Of a stretch of 8,633 nucleotides of DNA, positions 1 through 5,764 are shown piece by piece (positions within the stretch are counted from its first letter, which is position 1; every line of letters begins with the position of its first letter). Both the position numbers and the translations under genes were made by a program. Below the pieces are notes generated by a model that had not been told where the DNA came from, made no database searches, and worked only from the letters and a program-made list of their open reading frames with translations. The stretch is taken from contig DBDH01000080.1 of the NCBI GenBank assembly GCA_002293455.1, positions 1,928-10,560 of the forward strand, read 5' to 3'. Source of the DNA: Treponema sp. UBA937. GTDB lineage: Bacteria; Spirochaetota; Spirochaetia; Treponematales; Breznakiellaceae.

Positions 1-134
1 GCCCAAAGGACAGGCAGCGTCCAAATTCCCGCGGCATAAGGCCAATCCGGGAAAAAGTGCGGCAAAAGATATATCACAAAAAACAGAGGCGCCATGATGA
101 TCCGGGAAAAAGTAAGTTTATCCGCTAAAGTCAT
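1..134 (-). CDS. pgsA: CDP-diacylglycerol--glycerol-3-phosphate 3-phosphatidyltransferase, N-terminal part (runs off window)
   Basis: Only the first 44 codons are inside the window. The peptide begins MTLADKLTFSRIIMAPLFFV, which matches the usual start of PgsA-type CDP-alcohol phosphatidyltransferases (short polar stretch, N-K-L-T-x-x-R-I, then a first membrane helix). A hydrophobic helix covers about residues 11-28 and another begins near residue 37. The enzyme would make phosphatidylglycerol phosphate in the inner membrane. The CDP-alcohol signature (DGxxAR...) lies beyond the edge, so the exact family member is inferred. I chose the ATG at 134 because it gives the normal family N-terminus and sits six bases after a -10-like hexamer. 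The frame stays open upstream through an ATG at 284, but that extension looks non-coding. No good Shine-Dalgarno is seen. Confidence 0.72.
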   Translation of the reverse strand, partial: MTLADKLTFSRIIMAPLFFVIYLLPHFFPDWPYAAGIWTLPVLW

Positions 135-140
135 ACGTTG

Positions 141-169
141 AGTATCTTCCGCTCCGTCCTTGATGTCAA
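141..169 (-). promoter_or_regulatory. Candidate sigma-70 promoter of pgsA, possibly leaderless
   Basis: Read on the minus strand there is TTGACA (169-164), a 17-base spacer and GATACT (146-141, four of six matches to TATAAT). Six bases follow before the pgsA ATG at 134. A start of transcription 6-8 bases after the -10 would fall on or next to the ATG, giving an mRNA with essentially no leader. The -35 is perfect and the spacing ideal; the -10 is weak. Confidence 0.5.
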
Positions 170-207
170 GAGGAATGTCCGTTAATGGAAAAAGGATATT
201 ATCGTTG

Positions 208-230
208 CACAGAGGAACAACACAGAGGAA
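208..230. repeat. Direct repeat CACAGAGGAA, two copies
   Basis: CACAGAGGAA occurs at 208-217 and again at 221-230, separated by CAA, and is followed by a purine-rich GAAGAAG. It lies in the 165-bp divergent intergenic region between pgsA and the OmpA-domain gene. It resembles the CACAGAGG-type intergenic repeats that recur in many environmental bacterial genomes; that resemblance is from memory and was not searched. Read on the minus strand it would encode a Leu/Cys/Val-rich peptide, typical of spurious translations of such repeats. Confidence 0.6.
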
Positions 231-299
231 GAAGATCAAACTCCGCATTGCCGCCCTTATCAAGACCGCGTATTTTGCCGACATTGTAAAGAGGTGTTT

Positions 300-1517
300 A
301 TGAAAAAACTCATGCGTTTCATGGTGTTTGTTTTTACGGTAAGCGGATTTTTCCTTCATTCCCCGTATGTTTTCGCGGAACAATTTTTCTATAAACATCA
401 AAAAGGCGATGCCTACCGGATTCTTTCAACTGTGGATGAAGATGTCTATGTCAACCGGGTTTTAAGCCATCGGGCGGAAATCCTCAACAGGATTGCGGTG
501 GAGGTGACGGATGAAAAAGACGGAACCGGGACACATCACGCGGAGTTTTTAACCGCGGAAAAAGCCGCCGGATTGGCGGGAACACAGAGTTTTCAGTGGT
601 CAAGGGAGTATCGTTCGGTATTTGACCGGAATCCATGCGGAATGATTACTATAGATGATCAATATTACATGCCGGTTGTAAGAAATGTTCCGGTTTTTCC
701 TGATAAAGACCTCTCAATTGGAGAAACATGGACTGCCGCGGGACACGAAGTGCACGATTTCAGGGATGGATTCGGCATTCAGGAACCTTACCGCATCCCG
801 TTTCGCGCGGAATATACATATTTGGGCTTCAAACAATGGAAGGGAAAGGATTATCCCGCTTTTTCGGTATCCTATAGGATTTTCAGCGAACCCCCGCGGG
901 CGGATGGGCATATTTGGCCGGTCCGCATCATGGGGGCATCGGATCAGACCGTGTATTGGGATACGGAATTGGGACAGCCCGCCGCGTATCACGAATATTT
1001 CCGCATGGTTTTTGAGCTTTCGAGCGGGGATACTTTTGAATACCGGGGAAGCGCTCAGGCGGAAATCATCGCGGCGGTCAGGATGGACAAGGACAAAATG
1101 GCCGAAGAAATCAGCCGGGATATTGACCAGATGGGCATCGAAGGTACTTCTGTCAGGATTGCGGATGACGGGGTTATCATCACACTGGAAGACATTCAGT
1201 TTCAGCCGGATTCCGCTGTTTTAATGCCGTCCGAACGGCAAAAACTCGATAAAATTGCCGAAATCCTCAAACGTTACCCCGGCCGGGATATTCTCATCGG
1301 AGGGCATACGGCTCTCGCGGGAACTGCCGAAGGAAGGCTGATTCTTTCTCAGGAAAGGGCCGCCGCCGCCGCTGATTATCTTATTGCAAACGGAGTCCGC
1401 AGCGCCGACAGAATTGTTGTCCAGGGTTACGGAGCCGAAAGACCGCTCGCCGATAACCGCACAGAAGAAGGCATGAGAAAAAACCGCCGGGTAGAAATTA
1501 CGATTCTGGAAAATTAA
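300..1517 (+). CDS. Secreted OmpA-domain protein
   Basis: Protein of 405 residues. Residues 1-26 form a signal peptide: MKK start, a hydrophobic core, then the cleavage-like end VFA before EQ. Residues 27 to about 275 are a beta-rich region of unknown function, rich in aromatic residues. The last roughly 120 residues are an OmpA-like peptidoglycan-binding domain: FQPDSAVLMPSERQKLDKIA, then GGHTALAG (334-341), LSQERAAAAADYL, GYGAERP and NRRVEI (395-400). It would sit in the periplasm and link the outer membrane or an envelope complex to peptidoglycan. The DAP-contacting Asp expected after GHT is Ala338, while the partner Arg353 is kept at the right 15-residue distance. The ATG at 300 is chosen over an in-frame GTG at 294 because the GTG overlaps the Shine-Dalgarno AGAGG (290-294), which lies 5 bases before the ATG. 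The stop overlaps the convergent Memo gene by 4 bases. Confidence 0.88.
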   Translation: MKKLMRFMVFVFTVSGFFLHSPYVFAEQFFYKHQKGDAYRILSTVDEDVYVNRVLSHRAEILNRIAVEVTDEKDGTGTHHAEFLTAEKAAGLAGTQSFQWSREYRSVFDRNPCGMITIDDQYYMPVVRNVPVFPDKDLSIGETWTAAGHEVHDFRDGFGIQEPYRIPFRAEYTYLGFKQWKGKDYPAFSVSYRIFSEPPRADGHIWPVRIMGASDQTVYWDTELGQPAAYHEYFRMVFELSSGDTFEYRGSAQAEIIAAVRMDKDKMAEEISRDIDQMGIEGTSVRIADDGVIITLEDIQFQPDSAVLMPSERQKLDKIAEILKRYPGRDILIGGHTALAGTAEGRLILSQERAAAAADYLIANGVRSADRIVVQGYGAERPLADNRTEEGMRKNRRVEITILEN

Positions 1518-2335
1518 ACAAGCTCCCAATACAGCGAAGCATAACCCACAAATGATTCGGACATTTCTACATCCGCGCTTGTGTGATATCCCCCAAGTTG
1601 TGCCTTTTGAATTCCCGAAGCGTGGGCGAATCCCATAGCCCCAAGAACCGCTCCGGGAGAACACGCGGAACGATTTTTCAAGGCTTTTTGCAAAGATAAT
1701 TCCGCGTCCCCTTCCATAACAGACGCGATAAATTCCGCGTCATTTACCCGCTTCACCCAATCCAGGGCTCCCGTTCCTCGGGGCATAAAATCATAATTGG
1801 GGCCGTAATGGGTAAGATCGGTAGAACCGATGACGACAACTTTTCTGCCGAGTTTTTCTGAAATTGAAAAAATCTTTTTCCCCATTTCATACGATTCCAT
1901 GCTTGCGGGAAATCTCATCCAAATATATTTTGATGATGGATAAAAAAACGCCGCTATGGGAAGCACAACTTCCACCGTGTTATCGGCATAATGATCCGGT
2001 CTTCCATTAAACTCCTCCAGCAAAAGATCCCGCAAATCATGATCGGATTCCAGGTTTCCAAGCGGCGTAGAGAAAAAATCTTCCATCGCGAAGAGCGGAA
2101 AAGAAGACGCCGGTAAATGGCCGCCGATAATAATCACCGTGTCCGCATCATGTTTAAGAAAATTGATGGAAATACCTGCCAGGGCTCCCGAATAATACCA
2201 GCCCGCGTGAGGGACAATACAGGAAAGAGCCTTCCCCCGGGGCGCGTTTTTTATGGTACGCGGCAAAAAATCTTCAATTTCTTTACGGTTTTCAGGGTAC
2301 CAACCCGAAGAAAGCGCTCTTTTTCTTAAATTCAT
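1514..2335 (-). CDS. amrB: Memo-family protein (AmmeMemoRadiSam system protein B)
   Basis: Protein of 273 residues, normal size for the family. Memo proteins share the fold of class III extradiol dioxygenases. The expected signature parts are present in order: VPHAGWYYSG (41-50, His43), IIIGGHLPAS (68-77, His73), DNTVEVVLPI (118-127, Glu122), GSTDLTHYG (170-178) and a late Cys in RSACSPGAV (Cys225). His43, His73 and Cys225 line up with the His/His/Cys metal ligands described for human MEMO1, so an iron- or copper-binding site looks intact. In many prokaryotes Memo is next to AMMECR1 and a radical SAM gene; neither is seen here, although fusions or distant copies cannot be excluded. The substrate is unknown. 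The start ATG has AGGAG eight bases upstream (2344-2348 on the plus strand). The gene is divergent from the GGDEF-like gene and converges with the OmpA-domain gene. Confidence 0.88.
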   Translation of the reverse strand: MNLRKRALSSGWYPENRKEIEDFLPRTIKNAPRGKALSCIVPHAGWYYSGALAGISINFLKHDADTVIIIGGHLPASSFPLFAMEDFFSTPLGNLESDHDLRDLLLEEFNGRPDHYADNTVEVVLPIAAFFYPSSKYIWMRFPASMESYEMGKKIFSISEKLGRKVVVIGSTDLTHYGPNYDFMPRGTGALDWVKRVNDAEFIASVMEGDAELSLQKALKNRSACSPGAVLGAMGFAHASGIQKAQLGGYHTSADVEMSESFVGYASLYWELV

Positions 2336-2354
2336 GGTTAAAACTCCTGTTTTT

Positions 2355-2363
2355 ATCCTAGCA
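2355..2363 (-). promoter_or_regulatory. Possible extended -10 element for the Memo gene
   Basis: The minus strand reads TGCTAGGAT here: an extended -10 TG motif plus TAGGAT. The best -35 at 17 bases (TATACG) matches only about half of the consensus. Transcription would start about 25-30 bases before the ATG, leaving the AGGAG ribosome binding site in the leader. Confidence 0.3.
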
Positions 2364-2381
2364 TGGAATGAGAAAAGCGTA

Positions 2382-2387
2382 TATAAT
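2382..2387 (+). promoter_or_regulatory. Perfect TATAAT -10 element of the GGDEF-like gene
   Basis: TATAAT lies exactly six bases before the ATG at 2394, so the transcript would begin at or beside the start codon. No good -35 is present at 16-18 bases (CTAGCA at 18 bases is the best). No Shine-Dalgarno precedes the ATG, which fits leaderless expression. Confidence 0.5.
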
Positions 2388-2393
2388 GGGTTT

Positions 2394-3728
2394 ATGCGCG
2401 GAAAAATTGTATTGTGTATAGCTCTTGTTTGTATACTTGTATATGCAGCAGCCGTCGGTTTTGGCGCCTTTCGTATCTATAAAAACATACAAGAACAAAA
2501 TGTTTTGGCAAAAACTGAATACGCTTATCTCAAGAATCTGTCTGTTTTTGCGGCTCAGAGTTTGGGTTTCATGACCGATGCCTACAAAGAAGAAATGAGC
2601 AATGCGTTATTTGCGGGAAAAACGGTCCAGGCTCTCCTTATCTCCGGATCGAACAGTTATTTTGCGGAAGAACGGAGGGACGGTATTATCACCATGGTAA
2701 ACGGCGCTCCCCGCCTTCGGGAAAATCCGCTTTCTATTCAATACGAAGAAGCGCTTCAAATTGAAGGGGTGAGAAACCCATATATCAACATGAGCGCCGA
2801 TCTGTTTGATCATACGTTTTTTATCATTACCTTAAAAAATACGCTGCTGATTGTTTTGGGAGCCTTGGCGGTGGTTTTCCTCACGCTGATTGCCGAAATG
2901 CTCCTGGTAAAACAGCCCCATATTTCCGAAGCCGTGAGAAAAGCGCCGGACGATTTTGACAACAACAACAAAGATGCCGGAATTATCGATGATGAACCAA
3001 TAGATTTTGAAATCCCTTCGATGGATTTGACGGACCCGATAGATACGATAGATACAATAGATACGAACACGGATGCCGCTGCGGAAGATATAGAAGATGA
3101 TGTCATTGATGTAGATGATGTGTTCAGCACGCAAAATGAAGCGGCTGATCCTGATTCTTCCGAAAATATTTCTCATAACAACGATGCAATTTGTGATGGT
3201 CCCCAGGGCTTGTATTCTCCTCATGGGAATATCAGCTGGGAGGCTTATACGAAAGACCGCTTAGCTTCCGAATTACACAGATGCGCGTCTTTTGAACAGG
3301 ACATGGTTTTCATTATCATGGAATTCCGGGGAGATAAACACAACGATGACGCGTTTTTCAATGCCTTTGCCGATATGGCAGTAAACTTTTTCGGGCACCG
3401 GGATTTAATCTTTGAATGGAAAGAGAACGGCATCTCTATTATTGTTCCTAATATCGATCTTGATCAAGGTTTGGTTAAGTGTGAAGATTTTCACAACCGC
3501 GTTAAGACAAAATTGCTTTCTTCTTCGTCCCTGGAATGGGAACTGTGTATCGGCTTGAGTTCAAGGGCAGGCAGGCTTATCGATCCTGACCGGATCATTT
3601 TTGAAACGGCACAGGCGCTTAAACGGGCATTCGTTGACGCGGAATCCCCCATTATCGCGTTTAAAAGTGATCCGGAAAAATACCGGGCTTTTATCGCGGC
3701 ACAGCACCCTGAGGAACCTAAGGCATAG
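2394..3728 (+). CDS. Two-TM membrane protein with acidic linker and degenerate GGDEF-like domain
   Basis: Protein of 444 residues with no family I can name with certainty. Layout: an N-terminal membrane helix at about 5-28; an extracytoplasmic region of about 115 residues (29-143); a second helix at about 144-172; a very acidic, low-complexity linker at about 185-265 with an IDTIDTIDT repeat (216-224); and a cytoplasmic alpha/beta domain at about 275-425. That last domain aligns with GGDEF domains. Residues 337-352 (DLIFEWKENGISIIVP) fit the pattern D-L-V-A-R-Y-GGDEF-A-I-L-L-P position by position, but GGDEF itself is replaced by KENGI (343-347) and the preceding Arg by Glu341. Diguanylate cyclase activity is therefore unlikely; a signalling, nucleotide-binding or scaffolding role is inferred. 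The frame is open from 2253, but that stretch is antisense to the Memo gene, so the ATG at 2394 (MRGK before the first helix) is the sensible start. Confidence 0.8.
   Translation: MRGKIVLCIALVCILVYAAAVGFGAFRIYKNIQEQNVLAKTEYAYLKNLSVFAAQSLGFMTDAYKEEMSNALFAGKTVQALLISGSNSYFAEERRDGIITMVNGAPRLRENPLSIQYEEALQIEGVRNPYINMSADLFDHTFFIITLKNTLLIVLGALAVVFLTLIAEMLLVKQPHISEAVRKAPDDFDNNNKDAGIIDDEPIDFEIPSMDLTDPIDTIDTIDTNTDAAAEDIEDDVIDVDDVFSTQNEAADPDSSENISHNNDAICDGPQGLYSPHGNISWEAYTKDRLASELHRCASFEQDMVFIIMEFRGDKHNDDAFFNAFADMAVNFFGHRDLIFEWKENGISIIVPNIDLDQGLVKCEDFHNRVKTKLLSSSSLEWELCIGLSSRAGRLIDPDRIIFETAQALKRAFVDAESPIIAFKSDPEKYRAFIAAQHPEEPKA
3038..3064 (+). repeat. 9-bp tandem repeat, three units, inside the GGDEF-like gene
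   Basis: GATAGATAC at 3038-3046 and 3047-3055 is followed by AATAGATAC at 3056-3064. In frame it encodes three Ile-Asp-Thr units in the acidic linker. The period is a multiple of three, so copy-number change would lengthen or shorten the linker without breaking the frame. Confidence 0.8.
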
Positions 3729-3752
3729 AAAAGCGGTAAGCGGAAAAACGTC

Positions 3753-3789
3753 CCCCAGAACACCGGCCAGATTCGGCGGCATCCTGGGG
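3753..3789. terminator. Weak candidate bidirectional terminator between convergent genes
   Basis: CCCCAG (3753-3758) pairs with CTGGGG (3784-3789) across a GC-rich loop of 25 bases, in the 69-bp gap between the GGDEF-like gene and galM, which converge here. There is no T-run on either side, so it is not a classical intrinsic terminator. Confidence 0.3.
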
Positions 3790-3797
3790 AACTTCGG

Positions 3798-4835
3798 CTA
3801 CCAGTCAAACGCGAAAAGCGCCTTTTCGTGGTAATCCTTTCCCTGTCCGTAAATACACGGCGGGAAATGGGGCTGATTGGGAGAATCCGGCAGATGCTGG
3901 GTTTCCAGGCAGAACCCCGCGTGTTTTCCGTACACCGATCCTAATTTTCCCCTTTCATTGTTCAGGAAGTTTCCCGTATAAAATTGAACGCCCGGCTGCG
4001 TGGTAAGTACTTTCATGGAACGGCCGGAAACCGGTTCAAACACTTCGGCGCAGGGTTTCAGCGTACCGATATCGGCATCGTCGTCGAGAATATAACAATG
4101 ATCATAGCCGGCGCCGGTTTGCTCAATATCTTTCCCGATAACCTTATGTTTTGTAAAATCGAAAGGTCCGCCAAGAATTGAGGGCGTATTGCCGGTAGGA
4201 ATTAAATCTTTGCCGACTTCGACATAACGGGAAGCGTGAATGCATATTTCATGGCCCAGAATATCGCCTTTTCCCTCTCCGGCAAGATTGTAATACGCGT
4301 GATTTGTCAAATTAACAGGACATCTTTTATCCACGGACGCCTTGTAATCAATAATAATTTCATTGGATTTGGTCAATCCGTAGCTTATAACGGCTTTAAG
4401 ATTGCCGGGGAAGCCTTCATCCCCGTCGGGACTTTCCAGTTCAAAACGAACAAACACGCCGTCATCTTCTTCATAAGATTCCGCGGTCCAAATCCTTTTA
4501 TCAAATCCGCGGCGGCCGCCGTGAAGCGTATGTCCGTTGTCGTTGTTATAAAGCCTATAGGTGTTTCCATCCAAACTAAAACTTGCTCCGCCTATTCGGT
4601 TCCCGAAGCGCCCGATAGAGGCTCCAAAAAACGGAGGATTACCGGTATAACCATCCAAGGTGCTGTATCCTAAAAGAACATCTTCTTTGGGAAAACGCCG
4701 AGACGGAACGAAAAGGGCAGTCATGGCGGCGCCCAAAGTTGAAAGGGTAAGACTCAATTCGCCGGCTTTCAAGGTGTACATGCTCACCTTTTTACCATTA
4801 TACAATACACCAAAACTCTTTTTGTTTACTTTCAA
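3798..4835 (-). CDS. galM: Galactose mutarotase (aldose 1-epimerase)
   Basis: Protein of 345 residues, the normal length. GalM interconverts the alpha and beta anomers of galactose and other aldoses in the cytoplasm, feeding the Leloir pathway. Family motifs are all present: GRFGNRI (75-81), NGHTLHGG (100-107), NLTNHAYYNL (175-184), GYDHCY (243-248) and CLETQH (309-314). By comparison with the Lactococcus enzyme, His105, His179 (catalytic acid), Asp245 and Glu311 (catalytic base) form the active site, and none is missing. The start is a TTG at 4835: AAGGAG (4847-4842, minus strand) sits six bases before it and the translation from there covers the full domain; the next in-frame ATG would remove 18 residues and lacks this site. 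It is transcribed alone, with its own promoter upstream and no other sugar gene in the window. Confidence 0.93.
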   Translation of the reverse strand: MKVNKKSFGVLYNGKKVSMYTLKAGELSLTLSTLGAAMTALFVPSRRFPKEDVLLGYSTLDGYTGNPPFFGASIGRFGNRIGGASFSLDGNTYRLYNNDNGHTLHGGRRGFDKRIWTAESYEEDDGVFVRFELESPDGDEGFPGNLKAVISYGLTKSNEIIIDYKASVDKRCPVNLTNHAYYNLAGEGKGDILGHEICIHASRYVEVGKDLIPTGNTPSILGGPFDFTKHKVIGKDIEQTGAGYDHCYILDDDADIGTLKPCAEVFEPVSGRSMKVLTTQPGVQFYTGNFLNNERGKLGSVYGKHAGFCLETQHLPDSPNQPHFPPCIYGQGKDYHEKALFAFDW

Positions 4836-4864
4836 GGGAAACTCCTTTATCTAAGATTGATGAG

Positions 4865-4895
4865 GCAATCGCAAAACTCCAGTTTTTGCAATTGC
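4865..4895 (-). repeat. Imperfect inverted repeat in the galM leader
   Basis: GCAAT-C-GCAAAACT (4865-4878) pairs with AGTTTT-T-GC-A-ATTGC (4881-4895) around a two-base CC centre: 13 base pairs up to a family of closely related pairings, with one bulged T. A real RNA loop would open the innermost pairs. It lies between the predicted galM transcription start (about 4953) and the start codon, 30 bases before the TTG. It includes the 10-bp palindrome TGCAATTGCA (4887-4896). It may be an mRNA leader hairpin, an operator, or a dispersed palindromic repeat. Confidence 0.65.
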
Positions 4896-4959
4896 AGCCG
4901 CTTAAACATGACCGGGAACTGCCGAACAAGTACTGAAATGTATCTACACCGGATATAAA

Positions 4960-4988
4960 ATTTTAGCACCATTTCATTTTATTGTCAA
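4960..4988 (-). promoter_or_regulatory. Sigma-70 promoter of galM
   Basis: The minus strand reads TTGACA (4988-4983), exactly 17 bases, then TAAAAT (4965-4960): a perfect -35, ideal spacing and five of six -10 matches. It predicts a transcription start near 4953 and a leader of roughly 118 bases, which contains the hairpin at 4865-4895. Confidence 0.75.
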
Positions 4989-5109
4989 ACTATGTTTGTT
5001 TTACGTGAATATATCAACATCTATTCTTTCCCAAATCTCCGCCCTTGCTCTCTATAACCCGAACTCATATACTATAATTAAGAATGATGAAAAGCGGTAT
5101 TGCATAATT

Positions 5110-5122
5110 TTCAATTATTGAA
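5110..5122. promoter_or_regulatory. Short perfect dyad upstream of the hydrogenase promoter
   Basis: TTCAAT and ATTGAA flank a single T. It sits about 30 bases upstream of the -35 hexamer of the likely hydrogenase promoter. It could be a regulator site, but such AT-rich dyads arise often by chance. Confidence 0.3.
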
Positions 5123-5152
5123 GGAAATGAAAAAAGTAAGGATAACACAGGC

Positions 5153-5182
5153 TTGTTTAAACCAATTGATTTGGTATAGAAT
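5153..5182 (+). promoter_or_regulatory. Likely promoter of the hydrogenase operon with an overlapping dyad
   Basis: TTGTTT (5153-5158) is followed by TAGAAT (5177-5182) at 18 bases, or by TATAGA (5175-5180) at 16 bases. An inverted repeat centred on 5168 (ACCAA-TTGAT-TTGGT, 5161-5175, extended by TA/TA at 5158-5159 and 5177-5178) fills the spacer. A protein bound there would block RNA polymerase, so this is a plausible operator. The leader to hydC would be about 40 bases. Confidence 0.5.
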
Positions 5183-5230
5183 GATCTTGTAAATAAATGA
5201 TTTTTTATCTATTTGACTACGGAGGTATCC

Positions 5231-5743
5231 ATGGCGGTTGCAGGTGCGGCGCCCGCGAAAGGCGCGGAATCTCAGGGGAATATTGATTTCCCGAAGGAGC
5301 TGAGTTCGTTTATTGATGAATGGAAGGTGAAGCCTGGCAGTCTCATTATGATGCTGCATAAAATACAGGAAACCTTTGGCTACATATCCAGAGCCGCGGC
5401 GGAAAAGCTGGCGCTCATTTCGGGCATCCCTTTGGCGCGGATTTATGGGGTTATCACATTTTATCATTTCTTTAAGACCACAAAGCCGGGCAAGTACAAG
5501 ATTTCCGTGTGCCTCGGAACCGCTTGTTATCTCAAGGGCGGTCAGGATCTTATTAATGAGACTCGGTCAATCCTAAGTCTTGCGCCCGATGCCGTAACGG
5601 AAGACGGTTTGTTTTCTATCGATCCTGTGCGTTGTGTCGGCTGCTGCGGCTTGGCTCCGGTTATCACCATCAATAATGATACCTACGGAAAACTTACGCC
5701 CGACATGCTTCCCGCCATTATCGCGAAATATCAGAACGGATAA
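5231..5743 (+). CDS. hydC: [FeFe]-hydrogenase HydC subunit (NuoE-like, [2Fe-2S])
   Basis: Protein of 170 residues in the NuoE / 24-kDa complex I subunit family, called HydC in Thermotoga-type and HndA in Desulfovibrio-type hydrogenases. An N-terminal helical part (about 20-85) contains the typical ETFGYIS and GVITFYHFF stretches. The C-terminal thioredoxin-fold part carries the [2Fe-2S] ligands Cys94 and Cys99 (CLGTAC) and Cys135 and Cys139 (RCVGCCGLAPV), with an extra Cys138 beside them. It passes electrons between the flavin subunit HydB and the rest of the complex. The start is the ATG at 5231, with GGAGG (5221-5225) five bases ahead; an in-frame TTG at 5213 lies before the ribosome binding site and is not used. 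It is the first gene of the operon; the next gene follows after 21 bases. Confidence 0.93.
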   Translation: MAVAGAAPAKGAESQGNIDFPKELSSFIDEWKVKPGSLIMMLHKIQETFGYISRAAAEKLALISGIPLARIYGVITFYHFFKTTKPGKYKISVCLGTACYLKGGQDLINETRSILSLAPDAVTEDGLFSIDPVRCVGCCGLAPVITINNDTYGKLTPDMLPAIIAKYQNG

Positions 5744-5764
5744 GGGGCAAAAGGAGCAATAACT

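Larger units (their letters stand above)
4836..5230. other. Divergent intergenic region between galM and the hydrogenase operon
   Basis: This 395-bp stretch has no credible gene. It is much richer in A+T than its surroundings. From left to right it holds the galM ribosome binding site, a hairpin in the galM leader, the galM promoter (minus strand), an isolated TATAAT at 5073-5078 with no good -35, a short perfect dyad at 5110-5122, the likely hydrogenase promoter with an inverted repeat in its spacer, and the hydC ribosome binding site GGAGG (5221-5225). Confidence 0.7.

Noticed and set aside
159..170. CTTGA-TG-TCAAG dyad as an operator
   Set aside because: It overlaps the TTGACA of the pgsA promoter and most of the symmetry comes from that hexamer; too little evidence for a separate site.
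135..284. N-terminal extension of pgsA up to an ATG at 284 (minus strand, open frame)
   Set aside because: The extension runs through the CACAGAGGAA repeat, has no ribosome binding site, and the normal family N-terminus begins at 134 right after a promoter-like sequence.
294..299. GTG start for the OmpA-domain gene at 294
   Set aside because: It overlaps the AGAGG ribosome binding site that serves the ATG at 300; the ATG gives a standard signal peptide.
2253..2393. Upstream extension of the GGDEF-like gene
   Set aside because: It is antisense to the start of the Memo gene and lacks a ribosome binding site; the ATG at 2394 starts a normal membrane helix.
2810..3224. Minus-strand open frames rich in Ser/Ile opposite the acidic linker
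   Set aside because: They are the complement of Asp/Glu-rich repeats; low-complexity shadows without start signals.
4236..4673. Plus-strand open frame of 145 codons inside galM
   Set aside because: It is the antisense shadow of a clear galM gene and shows no domain or ribosome binding site.
5073..5078. TATAAT as the main hydrogenase promoter
   Set aside because: No -35 hexamer at 16-18 bases; the nearest TTG-type box is 22 bases away. The promoter at 5153-5182 is better placed, though a second start here cannot be ruled out.
5213..5230. TTG start for hydC at 5213
   Set aside because: It lies upstream of the GGAGG at 5221-5225, which is correctly spaced for the ATG at 5231.
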